In this document: in pieces, positions 47,392 through 58,909 of the stretch
How positions within the stretch are numbered: the first letter of the stretch is position 1
Layout: each line of letters starts with the position of its first letter
Source: Holothuria scabra
Lineage: Eukaryota; Echinodermata; Holothuroidea; Aspidochirotida; Holothuriidae
NCBI GenBank assembly: GCA_037179385.1
Contig: CM074189.1
Span: forward strand, 25,605,648 to 25,669,647
Direction: 5' to 3'
DNA length: 64,000 nucleotides
Made by a program: the position numbers and the translations under genes
Notes under the pieces: model-generated
Told to the model about the DNA's origin: nothing
The model's input: only the letters and a program-made list of their open reading frames with translations
Databases searched by the model: none

Positions 47392-47572
47392 ATGAAAGTA
47401 GTATTTAGAGTTGTTTTAATGTGTTGTTTGTTTCATTTGTGTACATTTATTTTGAGCCGGGACGATCGTAAAGAAAAGACTGTTGCAGGTTTTCGCGGGG
47501 AATTTGCAGCTCGTAATGGGCCATCGGCAGAGGTACCGGCAGAACGCCAATTCCACCTCGTAATCCAAATGT
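47392..47572 (+). CDS. Possible signal-peptide first exon, unassigned
   Basis: ATG begins a frame MKVVFRVVLMCCLFHLCTFI followed by LSRDDRKEKTVAG, a textbook signal-peptide profile (Lys/Arg, a long hydrophobic core, then a polar stretch). It runs to a strong donor CCAAAT/GTAAGG at 47573. It lies between the two 199-bp MITE copies, 5 kb upstream of locus 2. It could be a first exon of locus 2 or of an unseen gene; a chance open frame is equally possible. Confidence 0.25.
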
Positions 47573-48422
47573 AAGGAAAACATGTTTAAACTTGTAGGAG
47601 ACAATTTTAGAGCCAATAAATTTACATTTGAAATCCGGAAGGAGACTTTTGATTTTTTTTTCAGGCCCGGGTAATCGCCAGGATACGTTCTACTCAGATA
47701 GATACTATATTAATAACCAAAACAATTTCTTCTATGGATAGAAAAGTCTGACTCCTATTGCAAACTGGTGGTAAGTAGACGAGATATTAACTGAAAGAGC
47801 CCCACGATCTACCATGAAATGTTAAAAGTTACAACTGCAAGCCAAGTATTTAATTATAACGATGGTAGATCGTTAGTTAAAGCTGGTTTTTGGCATATTT
47901 TGAAGCAAATTGCACCCCTGTGACTCTAGTTTTCACGTTACATGAAACTGGTTACTCATGCTCTCTTCCCTCTTTGAACCGAAGCAATTTCATTGCGTTT
48001 TGCTTTCAAATTTGCTTTCAAAATAAATGGTAAACCGTTTGGATAACTTATCCTTCACTGCCGGTCTCGTCAAGTTTGCATGTATGGCCAATTTTTTCTT
48101 GTGAAGACACCGTAAATTACTTTAAAATGAAGTAATAGGCAGGATAAAACAGTGCCTCTATTCTCCAAAATGCACTTATCAGGTAACACGTCACTGTTTT
48201 GAATAAATTTAAATACATAAACACGAACATCTAATATTCAATGTTTTTTTTTTAATTTTACCTGCTAAGAGAGTGTAAACCAAAAGAAAAGTAACTGTTG
48301 AAAACAGCTACCTGAACGATCGGGCGCTTTAAACTTATTCCCTTTCGCAAATCAACCCATCATGAAAAAGTGACACTTTCTACTGTGTAACGCGAGTAGT
48401 TCTAACTTCGCGAAATTCTCAG

Positions 48423-48621
48423 ACAATCTTGGACAAAACTGTTGGGACACTTTGCCATAATATTCTTGAATTTCAGTTCAAAGGCTTACATGGATCCCCC
48501 TCCCCCCGCTCCCCTTTCCAATGTTGCACTGAAAGAGTGACTGTATGCCGTGAATAGGCTAACTGTGACCAACATTGTGAAGGGGAGCGGGGGTGTCCCA
48601 ACGAGTTTTGTCCAAGATTGT
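48423..48621. mobile_element. 199-bp MITE, twin copy 2
   Basis: Same length and orientation as copy 1; I count three substitutions. This copy keeps a subterminal inverted repeat CCCCCGCTCCCCTT / AAGGGGAGCGGGGG that copy 1 has lost through two changes (GGGGTTCGGGGG). Confidence 0.85.
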
Positions 48622-49728
48622 AGAAACAGAAAGAGTGAAGGTGACTTATAAACCTTTATGATCAAATTGTTCACTTCAACTATGCCCTTTTCAAATTCAT
48701 TTTAGGCCCTGTTGAAATGTTACAGGAAGCACTTTCTTGCAAGCTTCCTGGCTCAATTGTGTGAAATGACCAGATTTCGTTATTTCAGCATGAAACAGTA
48801 CTTGCAATAGGCCAGATGGTAATTTGTTTTGGTAGTTATGCACATGCACACATCGTCCAAATTGTCGGGATAAACAAACCAATCCCGCAGGTACAACACG
48901 TATTCCAAAATTTGAGTTTACATGAAAATTTGGAGAAATCTTTCTTTTTAATCCATCCATAACATAAAGAGGGATCGCAAGTATGGTTGATGCAGTGAAT
49001 TGTGTGTAAATTGTCTCTTTGGTGTTAACGTTTGCATTTTAATCTACCGTAAAGTAGCACTGAGACCCCTATCTTCGTTCGAGTTGGCTAGACACTTAGA
49101 TACTGTTTAATGCTTGTACTGATGAAAACAAGGGAACACTGTACGTTACTGCTGAGCTCGATTTGTATATCCCACACTGTGCCGTACAATTCTATGCGGC
49201 ACAGAATTACAAAACTGGCTTTTTATTGTGCCCAAATATTTTCAAATTTTCAAATATTTTCATATTTTCTGACATCTCACTTTGAAACACAAATGTTAGT
49301 GACCCTAAAAATGCCTTATTGGAATTGTATTGACTTATAGCCATTTTGCTCTTTTTAACAATGCCCTTTTTTAATCTTACTTCGAGCCCTCGTTTGAAGA
49401 TTTCTTCCACTAAAACCTTACAAAAGGTTAACCCAGTGCTTAAGTTTTGAATCATCAAAAGTACCACAATGAACTGAACAGTAAACATCAGGAACAATTC
49501 ACTCAACTCCTAGGCACATAAACAAACCCAACAAGTCTGCAAAACATTTTCAACGACTATCACCATAACATACAGTAAATGTCTTGATGAAATCTGCAGC
49601 ATTTGTCAAACGTTTCAACATGTGTTTCAAAATGTTCAGCTTATGGTTCCAAAATATGAAAAACTTCATTCTCTACCCACAATATCTTTGGCCTTTGTGC
49701 ATTCCATCAAAAATTCTGGCTTCATTCC

Positions 49729-49746
49729 TTACTGATCTTTTGCAAC
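49729..49746 (-). CDS. Possible terminal exon of the minus-strand candidate gene
   Basis: After an acceptor CATTATGATTCAG on the minus strand the phase-0 reading is VAKDQ then TAA. It would end the candidate at 49931-50057 in frame. It is very short and rests only on splice-site fit. Confidence 0.18.
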   Translation of the reverse strand, partial: VAKDQ

Positions 49747-49930
49747 CTGAATCATAATGAAAGGGAGAGAAAAAATAATTCAAATTGAAAAAAAAGTATT
49801 CTAACACCTTGTAACTTAAACCCGGGACAGCATTCATTTGGACGTGGGGTTTAGCAGTAAAAAATCCTCTGACCCCTTTTTGAGTTTTGGCAGAATTCCT
49901 GAGTCTTCATTGGTCATCGTTCTGACTCAC

Positions 49931-50057
49931 CTTGGTTGGTTCTCGCTGGACAAGATAAGATTCTGGAAAGTTGCCAAGGCTGAGGGCATTCACACATATG
50001 GCTGCTAAACCGCGCATGCATCCGGCTTTAAGTTTATAGTGTACAGGACAGTCCCAC
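49931..50057 (-). CDS. Candidate minus-strand exon, unrecognised product
   Basis: On the minus strand an acceptor (GCATCTCTAG) and a consensus donor (AAG/GTGAGT) enclose 127 bases with a single open frame WDCPVHYKLKAGCMRGLAAI then CVNALSLGNFPESYLVQREP. The codon pattern and splice signals look genuine, but I recognise no family. Confidence 0.32.
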
Positions 50058-50690
50058 CTAGAGATGCAAAGTTAAGATACAATTAAACAGCTGAACTGGT
50101 GAAGGAATACAGGGTTTTAATAACTTAGTAGCAAAGTGCTTTATCCTCTGTTTCGTGGGAGTATAAATTTGGAATTTATATCAGACCTAATGACAGACCA
50201 ACATAAATGTAATTTAATGATGTCAACTACATAAGGGGGATAAGGTGAAAGAGAAGTTGAAATAATGTGTCAAATATGGTCCAAACTTGATTTCAAATAC
50301 AGCTCAGATATGGTTTAAATCCCCCCCCCCCCTATAGTCACCTCGTATGACAGATGGGATATACCATGAACATGTTCTTCAAGCCACAACCTTAAGCCCA
50401 CAGAGGAGTCCAGGGCTTAAAATAACCAACCGCACCAACAGCCATGGTCGTCAGGCACTTTCTGATGGCCATGATGCCCTTCAGCAAATTTCCTTTGAAA
50501 TAACATACACTGGCAGCCATTCTGCTAATTTTTGCAGTGTCCTTTTTTAAGCTTATTTTGAACCCTGGGACTCCTGGGAGTATGAAAGGACGCATTCTGA
50601 TGCAGCAATTTAAATGAATGCCCTAACTTTTTAAATTTACAGGAATAGTTTATACAAAATTATGAAAATGCCTGGGGTGACATTTTAATG

Positions 50691-51261
50691 TATAAATAGT
50701 TGAGAAGGATAAGAACAGACACTAGTGTAGGGCGTTATATAGAAAAATATAATAACAATTATACCTTGGATATATAGAGCGCACATATTCATATTGATCA
50801 AGGTGTTATATATAAATCATTCCCAATCTGTTCATTTCAAAACTCCTTCTCAGGCCCCTAAGAACCATACAAACATGGCTGCCATTCATATAAATAGTTG
50901 AGAAGAATAAGATTAGACACTAGTGTAGGGCAATTTATAGTAAAATATAATAATTATAACACCTTGGATTTATAGAGGGCACATACCAATAGTGTTCAAG
51001 GCACTATGCATAAATCATTCACAATCTGTTCATTTCAAAACTCCGTCTCAGGGACCATATAAACACTAATGTAGGGCAATATATAGAAAAATATAATAAT
51101 AATAATAATACATTGGATTTATAGAGCACACATATCCGTAGTGTTCAAGACACTATACATAAATCATTCACAACCTGTTCATGACAAACCTCCATCTCAT
51201 GCCCCTCAGGGACCATACAACCATGGCTGCCATTTCGGCGCTCATGGTTTTAGCACTCGAT
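50691..51261. repeat. Tandem repeat of about 185 bp, three units
   Basis: Each unit contains GACACTAGTGTAGGGCAATT, then TATAGAAAAATATAATAA, TTGGATTTATAGAG, CATAAATCATTCACAATCTG and GACCATACAAACATGGCTGCC. Units begin near 50691, 50885 and 51055. A SINE head follows at once, so the array may be the body of a composite SINE. Confidence 0.7.
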
Positions 51262-51418
51262 ACGAATTATTACCCTACTTCTGTCTCTTATGCTGAGCAC
51301 CAAGCAAGAAGGCGGCAAGTCCCATTTTTGAAGTCATAAGTATGACTCAACCAGAGTTTTAACACCGGATTCCCTGCTGAGAGGCGTCGCTCTAACCACT
51401 AGGCCAACCAGTTGGTTA
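51262..51418 (-). mobile_element. SINE head, reverse
   Basis: TTATGCTGAGCACCAAGCAA then GTATGACTCAACCAGAGTTT and GAGAGGCGTCGCTCTAACCA, CTAGGCCAACCAG, is the reversed tRNA-like head (minus strand: TGGCCTAGTGGTTAGAGCGA). Confidence 0.7.
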
Positions 51419-51538
51419 TTGTTGTTACATTAATAATTATAATGTTATTGTTGTGAAAATTTTGGCCAGAGATGATGCAATATTTTAAAATTGAACTGTG
51501 GCAATAGTTTCTTGTGAAAAAAAAAGATAAAATTGTTA

Positions 51539-51582
51539 AACATTTCTTTTCTTTTCTTTTCTTTTCTTTTCTTGTCTTGTCA
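51539..51582. repeat. (TTTTC)n microsatellite
   Basis: Seven or so TTTTC units grading into TTGTC. Confidence 0.85.
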
Positions 51583-52096
51583 TTGTGGTCTTCCTTTCAC
51601 TTTCTCATTAAAAAACAATTTTGTACCTTTACTGTACCTTACACTGATCTCACAGTATGAAAGCAACTGTATTCTGTAGCCATGTGATCTTTTTATTCAT
51701 CTGTCAAGCAGTTTAAAAGATTCTTCGATCATTAACTTATCTACCTTTCTCTTAGTCCACTCAGATTAGAGGAGACTTACATGAAATTTTATTTTAGGGA
51801 AAGTATGGTAATTATCAAATCTTTACTACTTTTTTTTATTTGATAATCATGGGGGTAGAAAGTGAATAATGCCCAACACTTTTTGTAAAACTGGTCCATA
51901 AGTACAGATATTTTCCCAGAATACACTGTAATTCTAAATTTAAAACTCATTTATTGTCTTAGGTATGAAATGGTTATTGGCTAATATTACAAAAAACCCC
52001 AATAAACGTGAAACAAAAAGACATTTTACTTTCTAGCAATGCATGCTCCACAGTGTGATTATCTACAATACTGCATGAAAAGAGTTCTCCACTTAC

Positions 52097-52158
52097 TTTG
52101 GGAGGTAATTTGCATGTTGTCATGCTGACAATGAATATTCAATGGCAGTTTCCCACAT
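52097..52158 (-). CDS. Candidate minus-strand internal exon
   Basis: On the minus strand a good acceptor (TTTTTTATCCTTTTAG) and a consensus donor (AAA/GTAAGT) bound 62 bases with one open frame, CGKLPLNIHCQHDNMQITSQ. No domain is recognised. It does not join in phase to the candidate at 49931-50057, so an exon would be missing between them. Confidence 0.28.
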
Positions 52159-52384
52159 CTAAAAGGATAAAAAAGGTTTGCCAATAATTAAGCTAAGTAA
52201 CATATCAATTTACCCTTGACAAATTCAATAACCTTTGACCCAACTACTCATCAGAAATGAAAGATCCAATCATGTGTTTCTAAACCTAATATTAAAACAA
52301 AAGTTACAACTAAAGCTGCAATTGACTTGCTACTATCTCCCTTTACATGCGTTAAACTTTCTTCATTCTTTTAACTTGTTGCAG

Positions 52385-52492
52385 ATAAGAACCGTCTTCA
52401 GAACATAAATTGGGATAAATTTGTAAAGAAGCGTCTAGCGGTTCCCGGTTATGAAGGAATACTTGACTGCCACGGAATATGCTTCGAAAAAG
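52385..52492 (+). pseudogene. Locus 2 block: alphaC and beta4
   Basis: The acceptor is AACTTGTTGCAG and the donor AAAG/GTATGA. The reading KNRLQNINWDKFVKKRLAVP then GYEGILDCHGICFEK aligns with the locus 1 exon at 20566-20676. GYEGILDCHGICFE replaces HPNVVEFLAISKEE, and both exons begin and end in phase 1. The block itself is intact. Confidence 0.75.
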
Positions 52493-52552
52493 GTATGAAG
52501 AATACATTCAACATTTTCCTTATTGTTCCACCTTCCTCCAAAAATACACTAG

Positions 52553-53210
52553 CAGTGGCGTGACTAGACTTTTTTCCGGAGGTGGGGAAAGCTCTTCAAT
52601 TTTGCACTTTTTAAGGTATGAATACCACTATGTTGGGGTGTATTGAGCGGCGATCGAAGCGTGCCAAAATTTTTGCCCCTTTTCATTAAACATTTGTAAA
52701 TATGGATCTCGTTTTGCTTAATGTTTTGTTTTCTGGTTTTCTTGTAAGAAATTTGAAAAGATGGGATATTATAGAAGAATCTGCACTTCCTATTGGCAAA
52801 TCTGCGATTGCACGGTGACGGAGGCTCGTTTTTGCTTCGTGGTTATCTACAACCTACGAATTGAGGCTCTCCGACGACATTTTAAGAGTTGTACAAACCT
52901 CCTTGTTTTTCTGTTTGATTTTTTTTTTTTTTTTTTTGACAAAATAATTAATAAGAAGAGCTTGTATGGCAGAGAATTTGAAATTTTATAAAAGGAAATT
53001 TATGAAAATAGCACTGTATTTATCGGAGTCACTTGATGATCTGGTGTCACATATAGCAAATTTCTGGTTTTCTAATTTTCATGCACGTGGAAAATCTCGC
53101 ATCTTAGAAATAACTTTTTACAAAAGTGAAGCTTTTATTGGAGAGATTTCGGAACTATATGGAAACAAATTTGGGGGCAATTGTCCCTGCCCCTCGTAGC
53201 TACGTTACTG
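52553..53210. mobile_element. 658-bp hAT-like MITE in a locus 2 intron
   Basis: It begins CAGTGGCGTGACTAGAC and ends GTAGCTACGTTACTG, which is CAGTAACGTAGCTAC reversed. The flanks are TACACTAG (52545-52552) and TTTACTAG (53211-53218), an 8-bp duplication with two mismatches, as expected for hAT. Internal short open frames have no transposase motifs. It lies between the first two exon blocks of locus 2. Confidence 0.65.
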
Positions 53211-53297
53211 TTTACTAGCTAAGATTTTTCATAAGCAGAAGAACCTTCAATTACAATATTTTGCTAACAACAGATTACATTTTCTTTCATTACGCAG

Positions 53298-53462
53298 AAA
53301 CGTTATACATCTTATACGAATATTTTGGGACTAACACATTAACATCATACTTGAGACAGTTTTGGAGAAATGACCAATGGATATGATACCGATGTACAAC
53401 GTGATCTAGTTGACTATTGTAAGCAAATTGTTAATGCGATGGTTTTCCTGGAAAGAAATGCG
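53298..53462 (+). pseudogene. Locus 2 block: hinge and alphaE, with frameshift
   Basis: The acceptor is TCATTACGCAG and the donor GCG/GTAACT. The first part reads TLYILYEYFGTNTLTSYLRQ, a hinge and alphaD, but that frame stops at TGA 53384-53386. The second part, GYDTDVQRDLVDYCKQIVNA then MVFLERNA, is a clear alphaE helix one base out of frame. The shift falls at roughly 53352-53380. The exon ends in phase 0 like its locus 1 counterpart. Confidence 0.75.
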
Positions 53463-53739
53463 GTAACTCCAATTTCATTTTTGCTTTGGTTATTACTTTA
53501 AATGCAGTGTCTCTACCAACCAGTTGTTTCTTCCTTTTGTGCACTTTCTCTAACAGTTTTCTCCTTTTTAGGACTTGCCTCAACGTACGCCGTATTGCGT
53601 TTCAAATAAAACCTAAAGGAATGAAACTTTTTAAACTTTTTAAATACACCACAAATACTTTTACTGTGCGCACTAACGAAATCGGGTTATGTACAACGCA
53701 CCCACGATCTGCCACAGCCAAATCATGATTGGATAACGT

Positions 53740-53825
53740 TGTGCGTGCACACGCGCGCGTCCTTAACAAAACAGAAATATTCGTGTTATATGAAAGCCCT
53801 AGCGCGCGCTCATGAGCGCGTTCTT
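53740..53825. other. CpG-rich palindromic patch
   Basis: GTGCGTGCACACGCGCGCGT is followed by a perfect 16-bp palindrome CGCGCTCATGAGCGCG at 53805-53820, unusual in such AT-rich DNA. Its role is unknown. Confidence 0.5.
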
Positions 53826-54237
53826 TTTTCCCTAGCCTACATACAAATAAGATGCAACTAACTATTGTTTTTTCGTTTAAATATTAATATTCGCTGCGTA
53901 TATTTTGATCTTGTAAGGAGCTGTGTACGTCTTCTCAGTCAGTGTGAAATACTATACACTTGGCGTTATGGATATTTAGGCTAGGATTTGTAGTTCGACA
54001 ACTCACACGCAAAGGTAAGTGCCATTATCTATTCCAGTCTACATTATCTAAAGGTGCGTTCACATATAACGGCAACGGCAATCCGGCATAGTTGTTCACA
54101 TATGACGGCAAAAATTGTTGCCGCATACGGTAAAAATTTTACCGGAAGATACTGACTGGAATTTGAACTTGACAAATTTGTTCCATTATCTGATTATCAA
54201 ACATGGAAGACATTGATGAAGACCTATTTTTTTTTGA

Positions 54238-54812
54238 AGGGGAAGTTTAAGCAAAAATTTAATTTTCATAAGTGAAAGATGAACAAAATCTACACAGTGT
54301 GGTGAAAGTTCCATTCAAATCGGACATGTATTTCTTAAGATATCAGTAAATGAAGTCGGTAGATTTGTGTTCAAAAGTGAGTTTGAGGGCAACAGAGCTT
54401 ATATCACTTCCTCACATTGACAAGGAATGCTTTGTTTCCCTTTGTTTTATCAGACTGTTGTGTTGACCTTGAAGTTAATAGGAGTATGACCTCCCTGTGG
54501 GGGATGTAAAGTTTGTAAAATTCACATGCCACTGATGCAATCACATTTTAATAATATGGGATTGTTGAGGAGAAAATCCATTATAAAGTTTAAAGAAAAA
54601 CAAAAGACTGCCCATTAATATGGGGGTGTGATGTCATATGTGCTTGCATCCAGTTCACAATTTGTTGAAAATGTGAAACCTTTATCTGTTCATACCTTGA
54701 GAACCACAGATTGGATTTCAATGCAAATTTCACCAAAATGCTTAAAATAAGCACCTCTCTAACATACCAAATCCTGTTATGACCTCAAACCCTTCTTTTA
54801 ATGGCAATAGCG
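54238..54812 (-). repeat. Dispersed repeat R1, copy 2, inserted in the Harbinger-like left arm
   Basis: Reverse complement of 39891-40545 with good identity. The right arm keeps the uninterrupted sequence GACATTGATGAGGAGCTGAT running straight into TTTTTAATGGCAATTGCG (reversed, about 56895-56940), so this copy inserted after the arms formed. Confidence 0.75.
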
Positions 54813-55877
54813 TATCAAATAGATCGGAAGAAAGGGCGGAGGAGGAAAAGATGGTTACGGCAGAATAATTAAATTTGACATGAAGAGTCTAAAAGGAACT
54901 TGAGCCAAATACTTTCGTGACAGTGTTTTCAGAAAATGTGTGTGCTTCCCCCCCCCCTCCTGGAAAACGTCTAGCTATGCCACTGTCACATTGTTGTAGA
55001 AGGCATAGATATACCAACTTGTCTGTTATAGCATGGCTGGCAAAAGACGAATATTTCCACCTTTTTAGTGCGCAGTTTCATTTAAAAAAAATGAAGTATG
55101 GCATTTATATTTTTTATTAAAAAATCTTTCTTGCTAGTAGAAAAAAGGGGAAAATCAGCATCAAAAGTGTACCCTTTGGTCAATGGCGTAGGGTGAGGTG
55201 CATAGTCCAAAATGCCCCCCCCCCCCCCCCACACACACCACTTTCATATATCTTCCTATGCCACCGTGACTGCATTATGCTAGTCTAAATTAGAAGTCAG
55301 GTCGGGTCAGGCAAAATAGGCCTACGTTGAAAAAAAAATAAGTGACCCATGTTCCTTCAATAAACATCGCAATTCAACATAGGTCTGTACTCAAGAGGAA
55401 GTAATTTATAGCCTAATCAGGTATTTTTTCAAGTCTGGCATACGTTACATCATGGAAAAAACAAAAGTTATGATTGATGGCTTATTGTTATAATACTACC
55501 AACAATACCTGCTATCAACGTAAGTGGTACGAATAGTTACCATTGAATTGGGGATTTCCCATTTCCTTTCCTATTTTTTCACATGTTAAATAATTTTACT
55601 TTATCATGGTAATCATGATTTGTCACATCGCTTATGAATGATTCTTTTTGGACAAGAATGAGCAGTTTTTCTATAATCTGGTCAGATAAGTCAGATCTTC
55701 GAGGCATATTGTAGTTGTACGCATCCAAATATAATGTGCACTGTTTTTGGCGGGATATTACAGAACGTCCCTGTCCCCGTACCGTTGGCTCCCGCTAGTC
55801 AGACAGGCAGGTGCTTGCACACTTTGAAGATGGTAGATTTTTTGCCGTACAGCAAATGGCGTTGAATCGCTCCATAA

Positions 55878-57244
55878 AGGTACGTTCACACTTGTCCGGC
55901 AACGGCAACGGCAACGGTAACGGCAAAAATATCCCACACAATAGAAAATGAAAGACTGTTCACACTAGCACGGCAACGGTAATGCGGTAATCCGGCAATC
56001 CGGTAAAAATGCGTCCGGCAAAAAAGTAATCGCACATGGAGCGATTCAACGCCATTTGCCGTACCCCAAAACATCTGCCAAGTTCAAAGTGTACAAGCAC
56101 CTGCCTGTCTGACCAGCGGGAGCCAAAGGTACGGGACAGGGCCGTTCTGTGATATCCCGCCAAAAACAGTGCACAAATTATTCTGACTTATCTGACCAGA
56201 TTATAGAAAAACTGGTCATTCTTATCCAAAAAGAATCATTCATATACGATGTGACAACTCATGATTACCATGATAAAATAAAATATTTTAACATGTAGGA
56301 AAAATAGCAAAAGAAGTGGGAAATCCCCAATTCAATGGAACGTTTTATATCATACGTTGATAGCAGGTATTGTTAGTAGTATTATAACAATAAGCCATCA
56401 ATCATAACTTTTGTTTTGTCCATGATATAACGTATGCCAGACTTGAAAAAATACATGATTAGGCTATAAATTATTTCCTCTTAAGTACAGACCCAAACTG
56501 CATTGCAATGTTTATTAAGGAACATGGGTGGCTCATTTTTTTCCTTATAACGTACGCCTATTTTGCCTGGCCCGACCTGACTTCTAACTCAGACAAGAAT
56601 AAAGCAGTTACCGTGGCAAAGGAAGAAATATGAAAGTGGTGTATGTGTGTGGGTGTGAGGGGGGGGGGGTAATTTTGGACCATGCACCCCACCCTTTGCC
56701 ATTGACCAAAAGGTACACATTTGATGCTGATTTTTCAATTTTTCAAGAAAGACTTTTTTGTAACAAAAATTAAATTCCATACCTCATTTTTTTCAAATGA
56801 AACCGCGCACTGAAAAAGGTGGGAATATTAGTTTGTTTTTTTTTTTTTGGCCAGCCATGCTATAATAGACCACTAAGTATATCTATGCCCTCTGATACGC
56901 AATTGCCATTAAAAATATCAGCTCCTCATCAATGTCTTCCATGTTCGATAATCAGATAATGGAACAAATTTGTCAAGTTCAAATTCCAGTCAGTATCATC
57001 CGGTAAAATTTTTACCGTATGCGGCAATTATTTTTGCCGTCATATGTGAACAGCTATGCCGGATTGCCGTTGCCGTTGCCGTTACCGTTGCCGTAACCGT
57101 TGCCGTTAACTTTTTTGCCGGACGCATTTTTACCGGATTGCCGCATTGCCGTTGCCGTGCTAGTGTGAACAGTCTTTCACTTTCTTTTGTGTGGGATATT
57201 CTTGCCGTTGCCGTCGCCGTTGCCGGACAAGTGTGAACGTACCT
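55878..57244. mobile_element. Inner Harbinger-like element with about 140-bp inverted ends
   Basis: AGGTACGTTCACACTTGTCC followed by (GGCAAC)n at 55878 is the reverse complement of the right end at 57105-57244, including CACTAGCACGGCAACGG and GCGTCCGGCAAAAA. TAA precedes (55875-55877) and follows it. It is a self-contained non-autonomous copy that abuts the inverted left copy. Confidence 0.72.
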
Positions 57245-57247
57245 TAA

Positions 57248-58909
57248 GGTAGACTACTAAAGCCTGTATTTGTTTTCGACACCCAGGTGAATCCTTCAGC
57301 TAACGTTTTCTTAACTTTCTTTACATTTACGCTATATGCGTTGTATCAAGTCAAACGAAGACAATAGTAAACATTGTCGATGCTTAAGCGAGGCGGCTCA
57401 GAGGGCAACTTGGTATCTTTTACCTTCGCTTTACAACTCTGAAAGTTGAAAATTAATCTCAGATAGAAGGCGACATGCCACTAATTTGTGACGCCAACTT
57501 TTGCATAGTTGAACTCAATGTGAAATGATGTTCCTACAGCAATGAAAGTATTGCTGTTCCTTTACTCTTTGAGAATTGCGAGGGGGAATACACTTCTTCT
57601 GAGGTTTCGAAAATCGTCAAAATGTTGTCGCCACAGAGCAACGCCTGACCGTCGGAGACTTAACCATTCTGTACTTTGCTCTTGCTTTCAAATTGGCCGA
57701 AATTTGTACAGGGCATGTATTATACCTTGGTCTCTAGTTAATAAATACTCTTAGGATAATCATTTCCCCTTGTACATTTTTTCCTCAGTCGCCACCGCAG
57801 GTTGTTTTCTACTTGCCTTGTGTCAGACTTCATATTTCCTCAATCTTTTATCAACAAATCATCCGTGCGATGACAAATTCTTTACTCCTGGGGGCCCAGT
57901 ACTGTTGGGCGCTGCTTTTCGGCTGATGAGTTGGAAAACACCTTTTTCCGGATAAAATTTTATTTCTCATGCAAAATTCCAGGATAAGTAATGTCAATTT
58001 TAGGGACAGTTTATGCAGCTTAAACGACGGCCCGGAGATGCTATCTCCTGTCATCTGGGCGCCTTAGGGGTCCAAACAGTTTCTTATATACGCTCCACGC
58101 AAATCTAAGTTGGAGCCCCGGTAAAATAGTAAAACACCAGCCCACCAAGGAATATCTACCGGGACACCCGTCGGTACCAAAGCCAAAGGACTTATCAAAC
58201 GTCGCTTGCGGAACCGCTGTTCATGTGCTCCTATACTGCTCTCCAGACGCTCCACAATACCATGGCTAGACGGTTTCTGCAGCGTTGCAATAAATTTAAT
58301 GACAAAGAACCTTTAGTAGGCCTACTGGAATGCAAAATAACTACTTCCCATGAGATATTATGCTAATCCCTCAAAACAACCAACAAAAAAAAACTGACAT
58401 CCCTTACTACAATCAAAATCACCAACTTAAATACGTTTAAAAAGTCGGAAACACTTCTCTCAGCAGTTTCTGCTCGATTGTCTCATATGTTTTGCTTAAA
58501 GGAAAATATTGAGTTTAAAATGCTCCAAAATAGTATTAAAAGTAACTTAGCTTTAATTACTTTCAAATCATTCGGTCTCAACAATAAACCCCAGATATAG
58601 GTCCATTTCCTCAAAATATCATGCACAAGAAAAGTTATGAAAAAGGCATCTTTTGAAATGTTGAGTTTGGTTGAACAAATTATTCTTGAGCAACGAACAA
58701 CTGGATTTCGTTTTGAGAGAAACTTATTTCTTGAAAAGAAGGCTACCATTTTGCCTTATTTATAATTATTTATCACTCCTTGCCAATAAATATTGGTTTT
58801 AAAAGGATGAAATTTCCTTGTAAAACAAACGCAATATTTCCCTTTAAGGGCTATGATTGGAAACTTCTCAAATTTATCAAATTAATATGAAATTGCCCTA
58901 CCGTTTCAG
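57248..58909. other. Locus 2 intronic stretch, nothing recognised
   Basis: Open frames at 57542-57754 and 57770-57955 have no motifs or clear splice pairing; no exon or repeat could be assigned. Confidence 0.35.

Larger units (their letters stand above)
54052..57244. mobile_element. 3.2-kb Harbinger-like palindromic composite
   Basis: The left end AGGTGCGTTCACATATAACG and the right end GTGTGAACGTACCT are inverted, with TAA at both borders (54049-54051 and 57245-57247), the TWA duplication typical of PIF/Harbinger. Left arm 54052-55874 is the reverse complement of the right part (56037 to about 57060) over more than 1 kb. Reading inward from the left gives MEDIDE..., then, after the R1 insertion, MAIAYQ and GRRRKRWLRQNN, reminiscent of the basic N-terminus of Harbinger transposases. 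No intact transposase remains. Confidence 0.72.
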
